Assembly: GCA_000934385.1 (NCBI GenBank)
Contig: KN880438.1
Span: 1 to 64,000 of the forward strand
Direction: 5' to 3'
Source: Cylindrobasidium torrendii FP15055 ss-10
Lineage: Eukaryota > Basidiomycota > Agaricomycetes > Agaricales > Physalacriaceae
Length of the DNA: 64,000 nucleotides
Of the stretch, positions 44,976 through 57,387 are shown piece by piece. The stretch's first letter is position 1, and each line of letters opens with the position of its first letter. The position numbers were made by a program, and so were the translations under genes. The notes under the pieces were generated by a model that worked only from the letters and a program-made list of their open reading frames with translations, had not been told where the DNA came from and did not search any database.

Positions 44976-45503
44976 TCATTTCTGTCGGATCCTCCGCGTT
45001 TCTTTGTGCTCTGCTTCATCAATGTTTGAAATTACTACAGAGTTTTCATCGATAGCTTGAACAGCCGGGCCGCTGTTGTGTCCATCTTGGCGTCGAAAGT
45101 TACTAGCCCGAAAATGACCCCACCGCCATACAGAACTACAGGATAATCCCGGACTTCGCCTCGCCTTTGGTCTCGAGCAGAGTTTTGTGCTTGCATGTTT
45201 ATGAAGGTGAAGGATGCGAAGTGCTGCAGTACGATCAACCAATAGAATTTGGAAACTGTGTGTACAACGTCGCTTGTGCCTGCGCCTCGACTTTCTGAAA
45301 CCCAACAACGGTGGAGTACGAATGGGGCTTCGTGCTTTTCGAGCGAGTTTTTTCGTCCCAAAGTCCAAAGGATGTTCGGAATGCAATGTTGCCTGAAAGC
45401 CTCGGGCCCTGGTGACGCCATCAACGTCCGAGTACTTCGGCCGGTGAGATGAAATGAAAGTCAAGACCCTACGTTTGGCCTGCGTTGCACAAAATGCACA
45501 CAA
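44976..45503 (-). CDS. Doubtful ORF with CON-6-like motif
   Basis: An uninterrupted 175-codon frame contains VDGVTRARGFQATLHSEHP, which loosely recalls the repeat of conidiation-specific protein 6 (RGxxAxLxNP). The rest is Arg-rich without a recognisable fold. A second long frame on the same strand (45035-45424, 129 aa, ending AARLFKLSMKTL) overlaps it; only one, or neither, can be real. No splice signals clearly extend either. I list it because this stretch otherwise has no gene. Confidence 0.25.
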   Translation of the reverse strand: MCAFCATQAKRRVLTFISSHRPKYSDVDGVTRARGFQATLHSEHPLDFGTKKLARKARSPIRTPPLLGFRKSRRRHKRRCTHSFQILLVDRTAALRILHLHKHASTKLCSRPKARRSPGLSCSSVWRWGHFRASNFRRQDGHNSGPAVQAIDENSVVISNIDEAEHKETRRIRQK

Positions 45504-46398
45504 TAGGCCAGAATGGTGCGGCTGTGGCCAGCCAATCTATTGAAGTGATCTGTGCGAGCGACGAAGAGGGCTATGCTCACTCTCTGACACGCCGTGGCCT
45601 CTCATCCTACTGCGTCAAGAGAAATCATTGTTTGGGAAGAGCTGCGTCTTGCCTCGGGTGACGGCAGCGGCGGGTATCACTGAGAAGTACTTCTCTTATG
45701 GCCCTCTGCACTCAGAGGCTGACTGCGCGAAAATGCGGAGGTACAAGGTCGTGCTTGGTTAGACCCAGGAATCTGAATCAGACTCGTGCGCTTGTAGATG
45801 GAGGCGATAAGAATTGGGCCCTTTAGGAAGTGCTCGTAAATGGAAGGTATAATTTCAAACGGTCGACTAGCTCTGGATAACTCGCCGAACGCGTTATGGG
45901 TGACACGGTCCGGTTAGGCTCAGTAGGCATCATATCGAAATTGTCTAAACTTCTAGGAAGTGCTCGTGCTCGAAGATAAGCTCGGTAGTCCTCTTCGTCT
46001 ATAGATATGCCTTTTGGGCTTTGCCAGTGCCAAAGTGCAATGTGTATGCTGAATAACGAGGCTGCAGGAGACTGCTGTGGAATATAAAGTAGAACGCATT
46101 ATCCCAACTGTGTTATGGATCGACACGCGTTATATAAGTTGGCGAATTCTACTTTGCAGCGCAATACAACGTCCATGAACGGATGGGGCGTCGCCGCCTC
46201 CATAAGCGTGGGAAAAAAGTGCCTGGACGGATGACGGTCGGAGACGGATTTGGATTTGGCTGACAGTTGCCTTGACGTCGAGGGCCTCCTTTCAATTTGT
46301 GCAATTTGACTTTCGCGATCGCTGTGGTCCATATTCGACAGTAACGCCCTCCAAGGGCAACGACAACGGCCACCACACGCACAGGGTACTGCGACACG
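45504..46398. other. Intergenic region, no gene seen
   Basis: About 0.9 kb upstream of the MscS gene. The 13-mer AGGAAGTGCTCGT occurs twice (near 45827 and 45955). No other structure, tRNA or open frame with support. Confidence 0.55.
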
Positions 46399-49300
46399 AT
46401 GAGCAACCCTCAATACGATCCCGTCCACCATGAAACGGATTCCATCGCAGACAGAAATGAGACCGCCGGCTTCAAATACCCTCCTTACGCTACTTCATCC
46501 TCCTCTCATACATCCCCTGCGATGTATCCTCCGGTGCAACTCCAGGATTTTGGTTCACAGGCTTCGTTGGCCGACGCTACGCCGGGAGGCCGACCACCAC
46601 CACGAGGAGTAGGGTACGACGAGGAGCGCACACAGTTTTCAAGGATGCCAGAGCCGTCGGCGCGTCCCACCAGTTCTCGCAATCCAAGCTGGGATATGCT
46701 CCGCGGCAAATTCGATGGGTACGAGCAGTTTGATTCAAGGAATGCGAGCGAGGCGCACCTGGTATTCGCGGAAGGGGACATGCCCAATGACAAAGTACGT
46801 GGTTACTTCTGGCCAAGTGCATCATTTCCAAAGAACCTGCCATTCTTTTTCCTGCACAGCCGGTGCACAGCTTGAATAGAGCCGTCCAGGGCGCCACCTG
46901 CAGAAGATTCTCATTGTTGCCAGTGCTAACATGCCATAGGTGTCCAAGTTCTACTCATACCTCTTGAGTGCAAGCATTATAACACGTTGGTTCATCTTCA
47001 TTGTACGCCCATATTCAGTGCCATGCCTGCCAAACTTATTCTTTACCAAAGGTGCCTATCCTTGGGATCATTTGGATACCTGGTATTCTGCAGTTGACCG
47101 ACACAACCCCCAATGGGGAGGTAGCTATTAGTCTTCTTCACACTACTCGAAATCTAAATACCGCTAGGTGTGGGGTGTCAAGTTCTTGTGGTGGAGTATC
47201 TGGTTGAGTGTTGTATGGGGAGGTGCGTGCCCAAACGTTCTAATTGGCATATCCTGATTCAAAAACAGGCTGGTGGGCTGCCCTTGCTGGCTCGTAAGGA
47301 CAAGCTGCATCCTTTTCAGGCTGTAACTCATTGTTGAGCATTATTGCAGACGGCTACTTCCAATCATTATACGATCCACTGTCGGTGTCATTGCTATTGC
47401 GACGCGCAGATACATTGACTGGGCCAGTGCACTTCACCGGTACGCACTGTGATCTTGTATTCCCTCACAACTCTCTCAAATCGCTCTAGCTATGTTGCGT
47501 TCTTTGCGTGGACACTTGCAATGTGGGTATCGTTCAACCCCTTGATCAATGCGCGTCAGAGCAAGGACGCCTCGGAACATTCAGTTCACGCGATCGACAT
47601 TATCGTCCGTCTTCTCTTTGGTTTTTACCTCTGTTCTGCCGTCCTTCTTTTTGAGAAATTCGCCATCCAATTCATCGCGGGGAAATTCCACGAACGATCA
47701 TACGCAGGTAGGAAGGGCCTGGTCTGTTCATCCAACGCGCAATACTTATTATGGGTCAGAGCGTATTGCCGACCAAAAGTTCGCTGTCAGATCTTTGGTG
47801 GTTCTGTACCGCCATTCTTCCGACATACCAGGGCGTTCTGACACCCTCAAAGCATCCCACGCAAAGAATGCCAGCGTCAACCCCAGCAAAATCCTCAAGA
47901 AAGCGATGAAGGGGGTAAGGTCAGTGGCCACTACAACCACGACCGCCTTCGGAAACGTCGCGTCCGAAATTGCTGGCAGCTCAGTTCTCCAACCAAACTC
48001 ACCACAGGCGATGGTTAAGACCGCACTCGAATCCGCCAACAAAACCAAACTCCTTGCACGTCGTTTATTTTACTCCTTCGCAAAACCTGGTGCCGACTTC
48101 ATTTTCCCTGAGGACATCGGACGGTTCTTCCCTACGCAAGACGAAGCCGACCAAGTTTTCTCACTTTTCGACAAGGATGGAAATGGCGATGCATCCCGGG
48201 AGGAAGTTGAAGTGGCCTGCCAGTAAGTATTCGATGAAGATGTTACCTAGCTAATATGTATCAGGGATTTCCATCGCGAGCAGCTCTCCATCATGCACTC
48301 TATGCAGGACTTGGACAGCGCTGTGGGTCGCCTCGACAATATCTTCATGACGGTCTATGCCGTCGCTGCTTTGCTCATTTTGGCTGTGTGCTTGGTACGC
48401 TTTCGAGACATAGACTGGAGACTGGACAACATCTGATGTCGACTGCAGGAAGCAGGCCTCTCCACCGTCATCACTGGCGCTGGGACGTTCATTCTTGGTC
48501 TCAGTTGGCTCATTGGTGCACCTCTTGCAGATGTTCTGACCAGTATTGTGTTCCTCTTCATCCGCCACCCATTCGATGTCGGTGACCGTGTAGTCATCAA
48601 CAAGGACAGCTACATGGTCAAGGAGATTCACCTACTCAGTACGATCTTCCTTGATTCGCAAGGCGTCTTTATGCAGGTGCCCAACAGTGTCCTGAATACT
48701 CACGTACGTTGTGTCTGCACTCGACTGGCCTGGATAGATGTCTAATTACGTGCAGTTCATATTCAATATTCGACGCAGTGGGCAGATGAGCGAGCAATTT
48801 ACATTCGATGTTGCTTACGGCACATCGTTCGACGACTTGGAGAAGCTGCGGGAAATTATGCTGAACTTCCTCAAGACAGAGCGCCGCGATTATCAACCTT
48901 CGTTTGACGTATCAGTTGTTGGTACGTCGTCAAAAGAGGGTTGTTACCTTCACAATGCTAATCCGTCTGCCTCAAGACTTTCCGGCGCAGGAGAAGATGA
49001 CACTTAGCGCCGAGATCAAATACAAGACTAATGGTCAAATGGAAGGAATGAAAGGTATGAGCATTGCTCGGTTCCGCACCTTCTGCTCTGAACGTGCATA
49101 GCTCGCCGTCGCAACAAATGGGTCTGTGCTCTCAAAACCTCACTGGCACAAGTTCCCATTTTCGGGCCTGCGGGTGATCCTGGTGGCGTTTCTGGGCCTA
49201 CGAAGTATACTCAGATCCCCTGGGAAGAAGTGAAGGCAGAGGAGGATAGGAAGGCAGCTGAGGTAGCGCAGGAGACCAAATCAGCGCCAGTCGGTGGGTG

Positions 49301-49594
49301 GAAACTCGTGGACGAGAATGCCGCGATGAGTGGGTGTTAATTCAGTGATGTTGAATTCAATCCAGCTGATATACAAATGTAGGGGGCGCTGGTGACATTT
49401 TTGGCGAGGCGGATGATGCATACAGCACCAGGACGCCAGGAGCAAGTCGTGGACCGTCGGGCGACTCATACTTCCCGACCACGGCAAGCAGACCTCCCCC
49501 AAATCGACGCCCTACATTCCCTACAGCATCACCGGTAATGCCATCACCCCTGCGCGACCCAGCAGCGTACGAAATGAGCAGTACGCGGCGCTAG
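46399..49594 (+). CDS. EF-hand MscS-family mechanosensitive channel
   Basis: Fourteen exons (46399-46794, 46940-47002, 47052-47120, 47168-47222, 47269-47293, 47350-47439, 47490-47707, 47760-48222, 48265-48394, 48449-48703, 48756-48921, 48977-49054, 49102-49329, 49383-49594) give 815 aa. The hydrophilic N-terminus is followed by several helices (VKFLWWSIWLSVVWGGWWAA, VAFFAWTLAMWVSF, LLFGFYLCSAVLLFEKF). A canonical EF-hand loop (DKDGNGDASREE) precedes the MscS pore helix (AGLSTVITGAGTFILGLSWL) and beta domain (HPFDVGDRVVI). The tail is Pro/Ser-rich. This matches fungal ER channels such as Msy1/Msy2 that limit calcium rise on hypo-osmotic shock. Intron 1 is 145 nt. Confidence 0.95.
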
Positions 49595-49828
49595 AGAGCA
49601 ATCTTCGCTCCCATTCATGACATGACATGACCATGGACTTGGGCTGTTTGTGTTACTACGTACTTATCTTTCGGACGGCGATGTATATGCTTGATCTATC
49701 ATGTTGCAACCCACAACTTACTTGTCAGTTTCGCGGTGCGATCTACCCCATTATCTCATAGAATTATCTATTTGCTCATGCAGAATCTACATGCAAGGAA
49801 CGCTTTGCGTAGAAATAGTTAAACCCTG

Positions 49829-51179
49829 CTAGACATTCCAGCCATTCTGAGTAGTACTTGGACTCCCCCATCCTGCAGCAGACCCACCACCCCAAGCACT
49901 CGTTGCACCAGCGCCAGTTGGACTAGAGGCTGCCCCCCACGCGGAAGCGCCTCCTCCTCCCCTTGGGCTATTTGAGCCCCAGCTACTATTTGCAGCATTG
50001 TTTCCTGTGTTCCATGCGTTGGCGGGCGCTGGCTGATCCCAAGCCGGAGGTGCACTGTTCATAGGCTCATCTACGCCAAAGCCAGCATCGAGTTCGGCTG
50101 GTGCTTTCAGTCCGAGCACCAAGTTCTCCAACTTCTTCTTCAGCTCTGCGATACCCTAGAAATTGAGAGGCTATGAAATTGAAACTTGCGGTCATAGCCA
50201 GAATGCGTACCTTCATGACCACCTCTTGTGGCCCAAGGCTGCCATCAGTCTCGACTTCAAAGTAAAACTTATTGGGCTTTGCAAGGTAGTCGAATGCGTC
50301 GTCATCCCGTGGCTCTTCTTCTTCCAGCCTATTGTCGGAGATAGGCCACTCCTTCTTGATGTCTGTCTCGAACCAGTATGTGGTGTGGCGAAGCTTGTTG
50401 TATGGATCGTATTCAAAAGAAACTGCTGTGCACGGTGACCATTTTGCATGCTCCTTCGCGATACCCTATACAGAATGAGCAAAACAGGGGAGAAGGTGAG
50501 GATTTGGTGACCTTCTTTGCGATGCAGACAGCTTGCAGTCGTTGTCCTTTACGGATTTTGGCTATGAGGACGGGTGGTTGCCCGATGACACCTGCAATGT
50601 CAGTACGCATGCCTCAAACGAGCGCTATACACACCTTTCCCAACAGGTGATCCAAAATCCGGCGCGCGCTTGCTAATCTCGTCTCCGTCCATTCCGTTGT
50701 TGTTGAACGGTGCGGCCACCGCGGATTCCAAATGATTGCTTGTTACATCCATAGTCACAGAATCATGGCACTGCACGTCAATGACAAGTTTTATTGTACA
50801 GTAGTCGCAGAAGCCGACACAGACACAGTCCTGCAATGCTTTGAGCGACGTTCGACGCATGGTTTGGCAGTGTGACTAACTCGGTTGTATCGCATAACTT
50901 CGTCGCAGTTCACGCTTACTAGTGGTATCATGCCTAGTCGATGAGAAATAAACTCGTCAGGCAATACAGTCGTATTCTCGGTGATTTCGACCAGGTCTAT
51001 GGCTGAAAACTATTGGACAATGAATGGCTTGCTGCTTCAAGACACGAACCGACTGTCGGAATATCTGCCATCATAACTCTCCGCAATGAGTTTGCGTATG
51101 ATAGGTCCACATTTTCGAGTACAAAGTTCACGCGATCCTGTTTAAGTGAACGAATGCGAACAATGGGTTCCAGCGACAT
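49829..51179 (-). CDS. RPB3: RNA polymerase II subunit RPB3
   Basis: Six exons (51050-51179, 50881-51002, 50635-50830, 50512-50591, 50211-50465, 49829-50155) give 369 aa. The alpha-like N-terminal motif is present ([40 protein letters not shown]), then the zinc-binding insert [11 protein letters not shown], the second half of the dimerisation fold ([39 protein letters not shown]) and a basidiomycete-type Gly/Ser/Trp-rich C-terminal extension ([14 protein letters not shown]). Rpb3 dimerises with Rpb11 to nucleate Pol II assembly. It is convergent with the MscS gene, 234 bp apart. Confidence 0.96.
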
Positions 51180-51311
51180 GAGAGTATTGGACAAGGCGAT
51201 CACGCTGAGTCAGCACTGTTTAGATCAACGTGCACAATGTTTATTCTATAGCCCTGATAATAAGGCTTAAGCTCGAAGAATGCTATCATACGATGCAAAT
51301 CATGATTAGAA

Positions 51312-53302
51312 CTAGCAGATAAAAGTGAGGCTCGTATCCATGGGATGGGAGCTCGATAGCTATGGAAGGTCCAAGCAGTATTAGCATAAACGCCTAGTAG
51401 CTTGTAACAAGGGTGAAACGTACCTGTGGCTTCTGACTATACTGCGCACGAAGAATTTCGCGCATGTTATTCAAGAGTTGCTGGTACGTCTGGCAAGGGT
51501 TCCTTGTAAGTGCGCTAACAAAACTCATGCTCATCGCGCCTGTGGCCATGCCCGCGTGTTGTGTATCGGCGCTTGTCTGGGAATCCTTGCAACCGCTCCA
51601 AGAAATCACGTCGGCGGCGCTCGTCCGGGTCTGCTTTGTGTACTGGTCTGCCTTCTTGCTGGATCCGTTGGCAGTCCTAACCACAGCGATGGCTGATCTA
51701 AACACGCCTCCAATGTCACCACGAGCATAGGAATTGGCGGCAGAGAAGAGGCCCTGCCCAGCTTCGGCAATTATATTTGGCTCCTTAAGCTTGCCCTCCG
51801 TTGAATACTGGTGATAACATATGAGCGAAGCTGAACGAGAACAATCAAGACAATAGTACATACCACGTAAGGAAGGTCTAGTATCCTGAGGGTGAGCCAG
51901 TACACGACTTTATCAAAAGAGCTTGCTTACCAAGGGCCGAGCCAGAATGGCAAGACTGCAAAATGGGTTATTGGAAAGCTCTGGAACGTGTTGAAAACCT
52001 ACGTCGAAGATTGCAGTCAAGCGACAACCGGGTGGGAGAGGCCGTACCATGATGGCGTGCATGTCCTATGAGCCCGTATGTGAGTAACATTCCCGAAAGA
52101 TAGATCACGCAGCGACTCACATCGTCCACAATATGGCCAGCGCGCTTATGGTCCACAGGGTAAATGACTTGTGCACTGGTGAGTGCAGTCTCCCAGACAG
52201 TGTACATGAAAATGATACCCACCCTCGTCGTAGCCGTCAGCCTCATCGCCATCGAGATCGCGAGTTTGGCCGCCGTGTCCAGAGTCTGCGACAATGCTGA
52301 GGAAGCAAGTTCTTAGCTTGTAAAGAGCAGTAAAAACGTACAATGGAAAAACAGAGAGTCGTTGGGTTGGGCGTTGCGGACTAACCATTGCATGGCTTGT
52401 AGCTGTGCGTTCATTACAATCGCTGTTCGAGGTACTAGTAATCAGGTTGAGCCGTACTCACAATGTTGTCTCTGGTAGGTTGCTGTCGTGGGTTGCGGGA
52501 ATTGTCCGTGAGCGTGACCATATCTTCCTGGCGGTATCCGCATTGTCCTGCAGCACATGAGCTGAGTGCCAACTACAATAGTGATAGCACGCACGCATGA
52601 GAAACCGCTGGATATTGTGTACATCATTAATGCACCCCTTTAATTCGGCAGGTGTACCGGTGTAATTGATGCCAATCTACCTTCAAGTCAGATAAAACAG
52701 AATTGGTACGACGGAGAATGATGCAGACACAGAGCGCTTTCTTCTTCCCATTGCATTGCGAGTATCGAAAGTAAGGTTGTTGAACTTGCTGTGTTTGAAC
52801 TTGGTTCGGCGGCCGTTGCATTGGACCACTGTGACTGTCAATTCAATTCGAAAGTGCGTGTGACAGGCGAGGAAGCCACGTACTTTCGAGACCAGCCTTG
52901 GAAGGAAAATTGGCCAGAAGGACGAGGTGGCGGTGGATGAGAGCTGCATATGCATGCTGTCAGAAGTACCGTACTAACAAGCAAGCAAGGGACCAGCACA
53001 TGTAAGAGTTGTATTGAACATGTCCGTATCTACTCCCTTGTCAATCCAAGCATCGTCATTTGAATTTCGAAACGTACCCTGATGCCACAGGCTGAGGGCG
53101 ATACGCCCCATTTGGATGAGGACCAGGCGGAGGGCCATAATTTGGTGAGTAGCCAGCTTGACTGTTGCGTGGTTTAGTTGTATGCGTTAAACTATAACAA
53201 CACGACTTACGGGAATTGGAAGCTATTGAAAAGTCAGGTTAAGACTTACATAGTATTACTGGGGGGTCGAACTTGCCTTGGTGCACCGTTTCCGTATGAC
53301 AT
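51312..53302 (-). CDS. Type I metacaspase (MCA1-like)
   Basis: Sixteen exons give 398 aa: 53277-53302, 53211-53222, 53078-53161, 52994-53029, 52884-52943, 52729-52834, 52595-52676, 52462-52547, 52342-52402, 52223-52285, 52121-52167, 52003-52065, 51931-51955, 51864-51877, 51424-51807 and 51312-51359. The Pro/Gly/Gln/Tyr-rich prodomain (SPNYGPPPGPHPNG, QVQTQQVQQPYF) precedes the p20 region: CNGKKKALCIGINYTGTPAE, catalytic His in YSGHGGQTRD, catalytic Cys in DSCHSGSALDLPY. The p10-like part includes ADVISWSGCKDSQTSADT. Arg/Lys-specific cysteine protease tied to stress and ageing. The first intron needs a GC-AG boundary (donor GCAAGT), and two exons are 12 and 14 nt. Details of exon 4 (donor choice) are less certain. 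Confidence 0.93.
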
Positions 53303-53580
53303 GAAGGAAGAGTTTCAAAGTTATTCAGACACATGGTTTCAAGTGAATGCCGTCTTAAATATCCACTGGACGGGCAATCGCAGCCCGGCTGTGCAACGCT
53401 GCGCCAACTACATACTGCCAGCTCACGTAAGGCTGTGCCACGAATATGGCTCCATTGGGCGCAATGAATCTGATGGTGGGAAAATCGCATTTTTTGATCC
53501 GCCATCATTGACGTGCGCATCACTTTCGATCCGTCTTCCAACACAAACCACCATCTTCAGCATCCTTATGACGCCTCGCC
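53303..53580. promoter_or_regulatory. Divergent promoter, metacaspase / RRN5-like
   Basis: 278 bp between opposed start codons. It probably serves both genes; no consensus element was identified. Confidence 0.45.
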
Positions 53581-55743
53581 ATGGCCAATGCGTCCGGAGG
53601 CGACAGCGACAGCGATGATATTCGGTCTGCTTCATACTTGGCGCTCTTTCGTCGACATGTCCAAGATTTTCAAAACCATTTGGCGGGCAAGGACGAGCTG
53701 GGCGGAATCAGTTCGTCGTTCGTTCCTCCAGCAGGGTTCTGGACCCCCGAGGAGAAGGACATCTTTTTCCACGGTCTCTCTGTTCATTCCGCTCTGCGCC
53801 CAGACCTCATAGCCCTTGCACTACCAATGAAGACAGCAGCGGATGTCTCTGCATACATTGACATGTTGGACGTCGCCGCAGCCGAGACAGGTACCTCAGT
53901 ACCGCGCCAGGACTTCGAAATAGCAGTGGAAACTTCAGAAAACTGGATCAACATAGAAAACATAGAGGGGGCGAAACTGAACGCAGTTGAGTGGGAATGG
54001 GACATGGAACAAAAACGCCAAGCGTACGACACAGCCATTGCAAACGAGCGCGACCTTCTCGAAAATGGCGGGCCAACTGAGCCCACCATGATGGCTCGTT
54101 TTGACGAATGGGTTGAACAGTGCACCCGTCTATGGGACAGGGAGTTTGCTCTAGCCTTACTTGGAGATCGCCAGCTTAGGCAGCTCGAAGCCATATTTGA
54201 TAGATGCTCTGCTCGCTCAGTGGACCCGCATATCGACGGAAACACCCCCGGTATATCTGATGTCTGGGATCCCAATCCTCTCACGTGGCGCCCCGAAGAG
54301 CTGAAGAGAGCCAGACTCGCTGCCAAACATCGCAACGCACCCAAGCTTAGTTTACCACCACCCCCGACCGCAAAATCCTTCGAAGGAGACATATTGAAAG
54401 CCCAACAACCTCCAATACCCATCGATCCTATGCTTTTGGAGAACACTGGGCCCTCGTCATCAACCGTTCCCATTCCACAAGCTGTGTCGCGGATTCCGGA
54501 GGAAGACGAGGACTCAGGGAATATGTCCCCACGCTCCCGACGACGCTTGCAGAAACGTTTACACATGCGCCGCCGGCGTGCAGAGAAGGATGGCGTCCAA
54601 GCTAGCACAACCTCCAAGAAACTGAGACCTGGACGTCGACCCAAGGGTGGTCCGCCGCCGCAATCGACACAGTGTGAGGCAGCAGAAGATCATCGAGCCA
54701 CGCGCAAGAAAGGGTTGACGGACATCGATGTCGCTCTCGTCGACACAGAGGCTGAAGCAACGCCTTGGTCTGCAGAGAGGATGGCTTTTCTGCATACGGT
54801 CATGCAGGAGCAAAATCTGGATGTTCGAGCTTTGGCGGAAATCGACTTGGATCTCTTCAATTTAAGTGCCATCGGAAAATTGATGAGGTGCGTATTCTGA
54901 CTTGATCCAGTCATTGTGCTGAATAGTCATCAAGTTTCTATGGCTTGGCCTGGGATGACAATGCATCGTCAACCCAAACGACCATAGGCATATCGGCGGA
55001 TGTTCTTCGCCTATTCCGAAAAATTCTGTCCGAGTTTGTGGCAGAGCTCATGCACGGCGCCATCGTGTGTCGAGAACAGGAGAATGCCCTCAAACGCAAC
55101 AACAAGGTCTGGCGCCAGGCAAAAGCCGATAAAGAGGTTGGTATAGCCAATTCCAATGACCTGCGCTGACTATTCTTGGTAGTTTGTGACGACAACACAT
55201 GTCGAACGCGCAGTTGAACACTTGGGGTTGGAGAAGCGTACCAAGGATGCGTTATTAGGCGCTTACTTCAATGATGAACTCGTGCCGGTGCGAGAAAGCA
55301 GGAGGAATGAAGCCTCGAATGTCGACAATAGTGCCAGTGGAGACGGAGAACAAAACAGAGAAGAGGATAACAACGCAAGAGGGAGCAAAAAGGCTGAAGA
55401 AAATGCTCGTGAAGATAACAGCTCGGACGACGATGAAAGAGACGAGGATGACGAAGACGAAGACGAGGATACCGTTGGCCGTATGCTCCAAGCTGACGAT
55501 CAGGAAGGTTTCTTCGACGACCCAGCCCTTCATTGGTATTCGTTACATCAAGACATAAACACGCCTCTTGTCCGACTACCACCGCATCTTCACTACAGCA
55601 ACGCGATTTCCGACGGCAGCCCCGACGATGAAAATGAAATGGAGGTAGACGAAGAAGACGCTCTCGATGCCCAAGATATGCTACTTGAAGCAGAGCAGGA
55701 GCAAGATCTCTGGAAAATGATGGATATTTCTCGCTCTTCTTGA
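53581..55743 (+). CDS. RRN5-like Pol I transcription factor
   Basis: Three exons (53581-54887, 54935-55136, 55183-55743) give 689 aa. A SANT/Myb-like region near residue 45 (FWTPEEKDIFFHGLSVHSAL, LIALALPMKTAADVSAYIDM) matches the Rrn5 family, a component of the Upstream Activation Factor for rDNA promoters. A basic stretch follows (RRRLQKRLHMRRRRAEKD). A helical segment (ISADVLRLFRKILSEFVAEL, THVERAVEHLGL) resembles a histone fold, as reported for Rrn5. The C-terminal 150 residues are highly acidic (DDDERDEDDEDEDEDT). Intron 1 uses the acceptor at 54934 to enter the SFYGLAWDD frame. The assignment rests on pattern resemblance; another SANT-domain chromatin factor is possible. Confidence 0.82.
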
Positions 55744-55842
55744 TGTCATGTACGTGCTATGTTCAAATCGCTGTGCCGTAATCCTGCTATCATATATACA
55801 TATACCACGCATACTCTATCGACTGTATCCAATGTAGCCTCG

Positions 55843-57387
55843 TCAAAGCGCCGCTTCGAACTCCTTTCGAACTTCCATTATCGCCTTGCCCCACGTCTTA
55901 CGTGTCTCAAGAGCCGCCAAACCATCTTTAATGGTATCCAGCGTGAAGTGTTGGGTATAGTTAACAGGCTTGATCTTTCCGGTAGCCAACATGCTGAGCT
56001 GTGTATTAGAGACGCCACGGATTATGCAAACCACGTACTCAAGGAGTTCTTTCCATACAACAGCAATCCGGGCGGGCTCGGATTCTGGGCAGGGTGAGTT
56101 GCAGACATCCAACAAATTGCCTGCACCTACTCTCGTATCCTCCCCAATGAAGTCCGACGACAGAAATGTTCTTCAGAAGTACGATGTTCATGGGGACCTA
56201 GGACGAATATGACGATCAGGCACATGTCGAGGCTCTGCCATTGTGCTTACTTGATCAATTGTACCGCTCGCGAAACCGACGACTAAGATGCGTGCTTTCC
56301 ATGCTACGCACTTGAGCGAATCTGTACAGTGATCAGGGATAGGACGCCACGCATGGCAGGGATGTACCTTTCACCAAGCCTACAGCATCGTACACCACGT
56401 CGACGCCCTTGCCCCCGGTCAACTTCATCACCTCCTTCGGCCATCCAGGATTGGCGTAGTTGATACCGTAGTCCGCGCCGCCGTACCGCATAGCGATATC
56501 GACCTTCTCATCGGAACCCGCGGCGGCGATGACCTTGGCTCCGAGCGCTGCATACAGATCAGAACATGTCCTGGCAGACCTGAGAATGCGGTAACAATGT
56601 ACCCTTCGCTATCTGAACGGCCGCTACACCAACACCACCTGCAGCAGCGGTCACAAGTACCCATTCACCTGGTGTAATGAGCAACACTCATCAAGGCAGA
56701 ACTTAGCACGCACCAGCTTGTAGTTGGCCTCGTCCAACCAAAGCTTCATAGCTCGTGGGCCATGTTACATATAATCCTAAGTACGCTTAGTAACTCTCGA
56801 TTCAAATATGAAGACACTCACCTCCGCCGTCCTTGAAAGATACTACGTCTGGAAGCGGGAGAAGTGTTAGGCAAGGGACAGCAACTACTTCTGCAAATGC
56901 GCCCTAGGAAATGACATTCAGCAGCTATTGTCAACAACGACGGCAGACCCTACTTGTGTTGCACCGAACACTCGGTCGCCGCGCTTGAATGGACAGCCGG
57001 GCGGGATAGGTGAGTTACGTGAAACTCGTCCTGCGAACTGGATGGGATTTCAGAACAAGCCTCTTTCACAATAGGTAGGCGTCGAACCTCTGTGCCCGCG
57101 ACGAATGGCACTGCAAAACAGAAACTATCAAAAGAGCGAAAAATAATGGAGGATATTTAACGTACATGCTGGTCGTTTCTGGTACTTTCCTTGACATTGA
57201 AGAATCTATTGACACTGAGAAACCCTTTGTCTGCTGATGACTGAAGTTGGCACACGTCGAAGAAGTTCAGACCCGCACTGTACACGTCCACCAACACCTC
57301 TCCCTCCTTCGGAATGGGGGTCGGAGCATTCAACGAGATGGGAATGTCGTTGGGGTGGGCGAGCTTCTCAACGTAGAACGCCTTCAT
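55843..57387 (-). CDS. Quinone oxidoreductase, MDR family, copy A
   Basis: A medium-chain dehydrogenase/reductase split into ten or more exons, roughly 345 aa. It starts MKAFYVEKLAHPNDIPISLN. The GroES-like part has EVLVDVYSAGLNFFD, QGKYQKRP and PFVAGTEFAGRVS; the Rossmann part has WVLVTAAAGGVGVAAVQIAK, VIAAAGSDEK and GGKGVDVVYDAVG. The tail ends KIKPVNYTQHF and RKTWGKAIMEVRKEFEAAL. No zinc-binding cysteines are seen, placing it with NADPH quinone oxidoreductases rather than zinc alcohol dehydrogenases. One exon is 23 nt. All frames close, so the gene looks intact. A paralogue lies next to it upstream in the same orientation. Confidence 0.9.
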
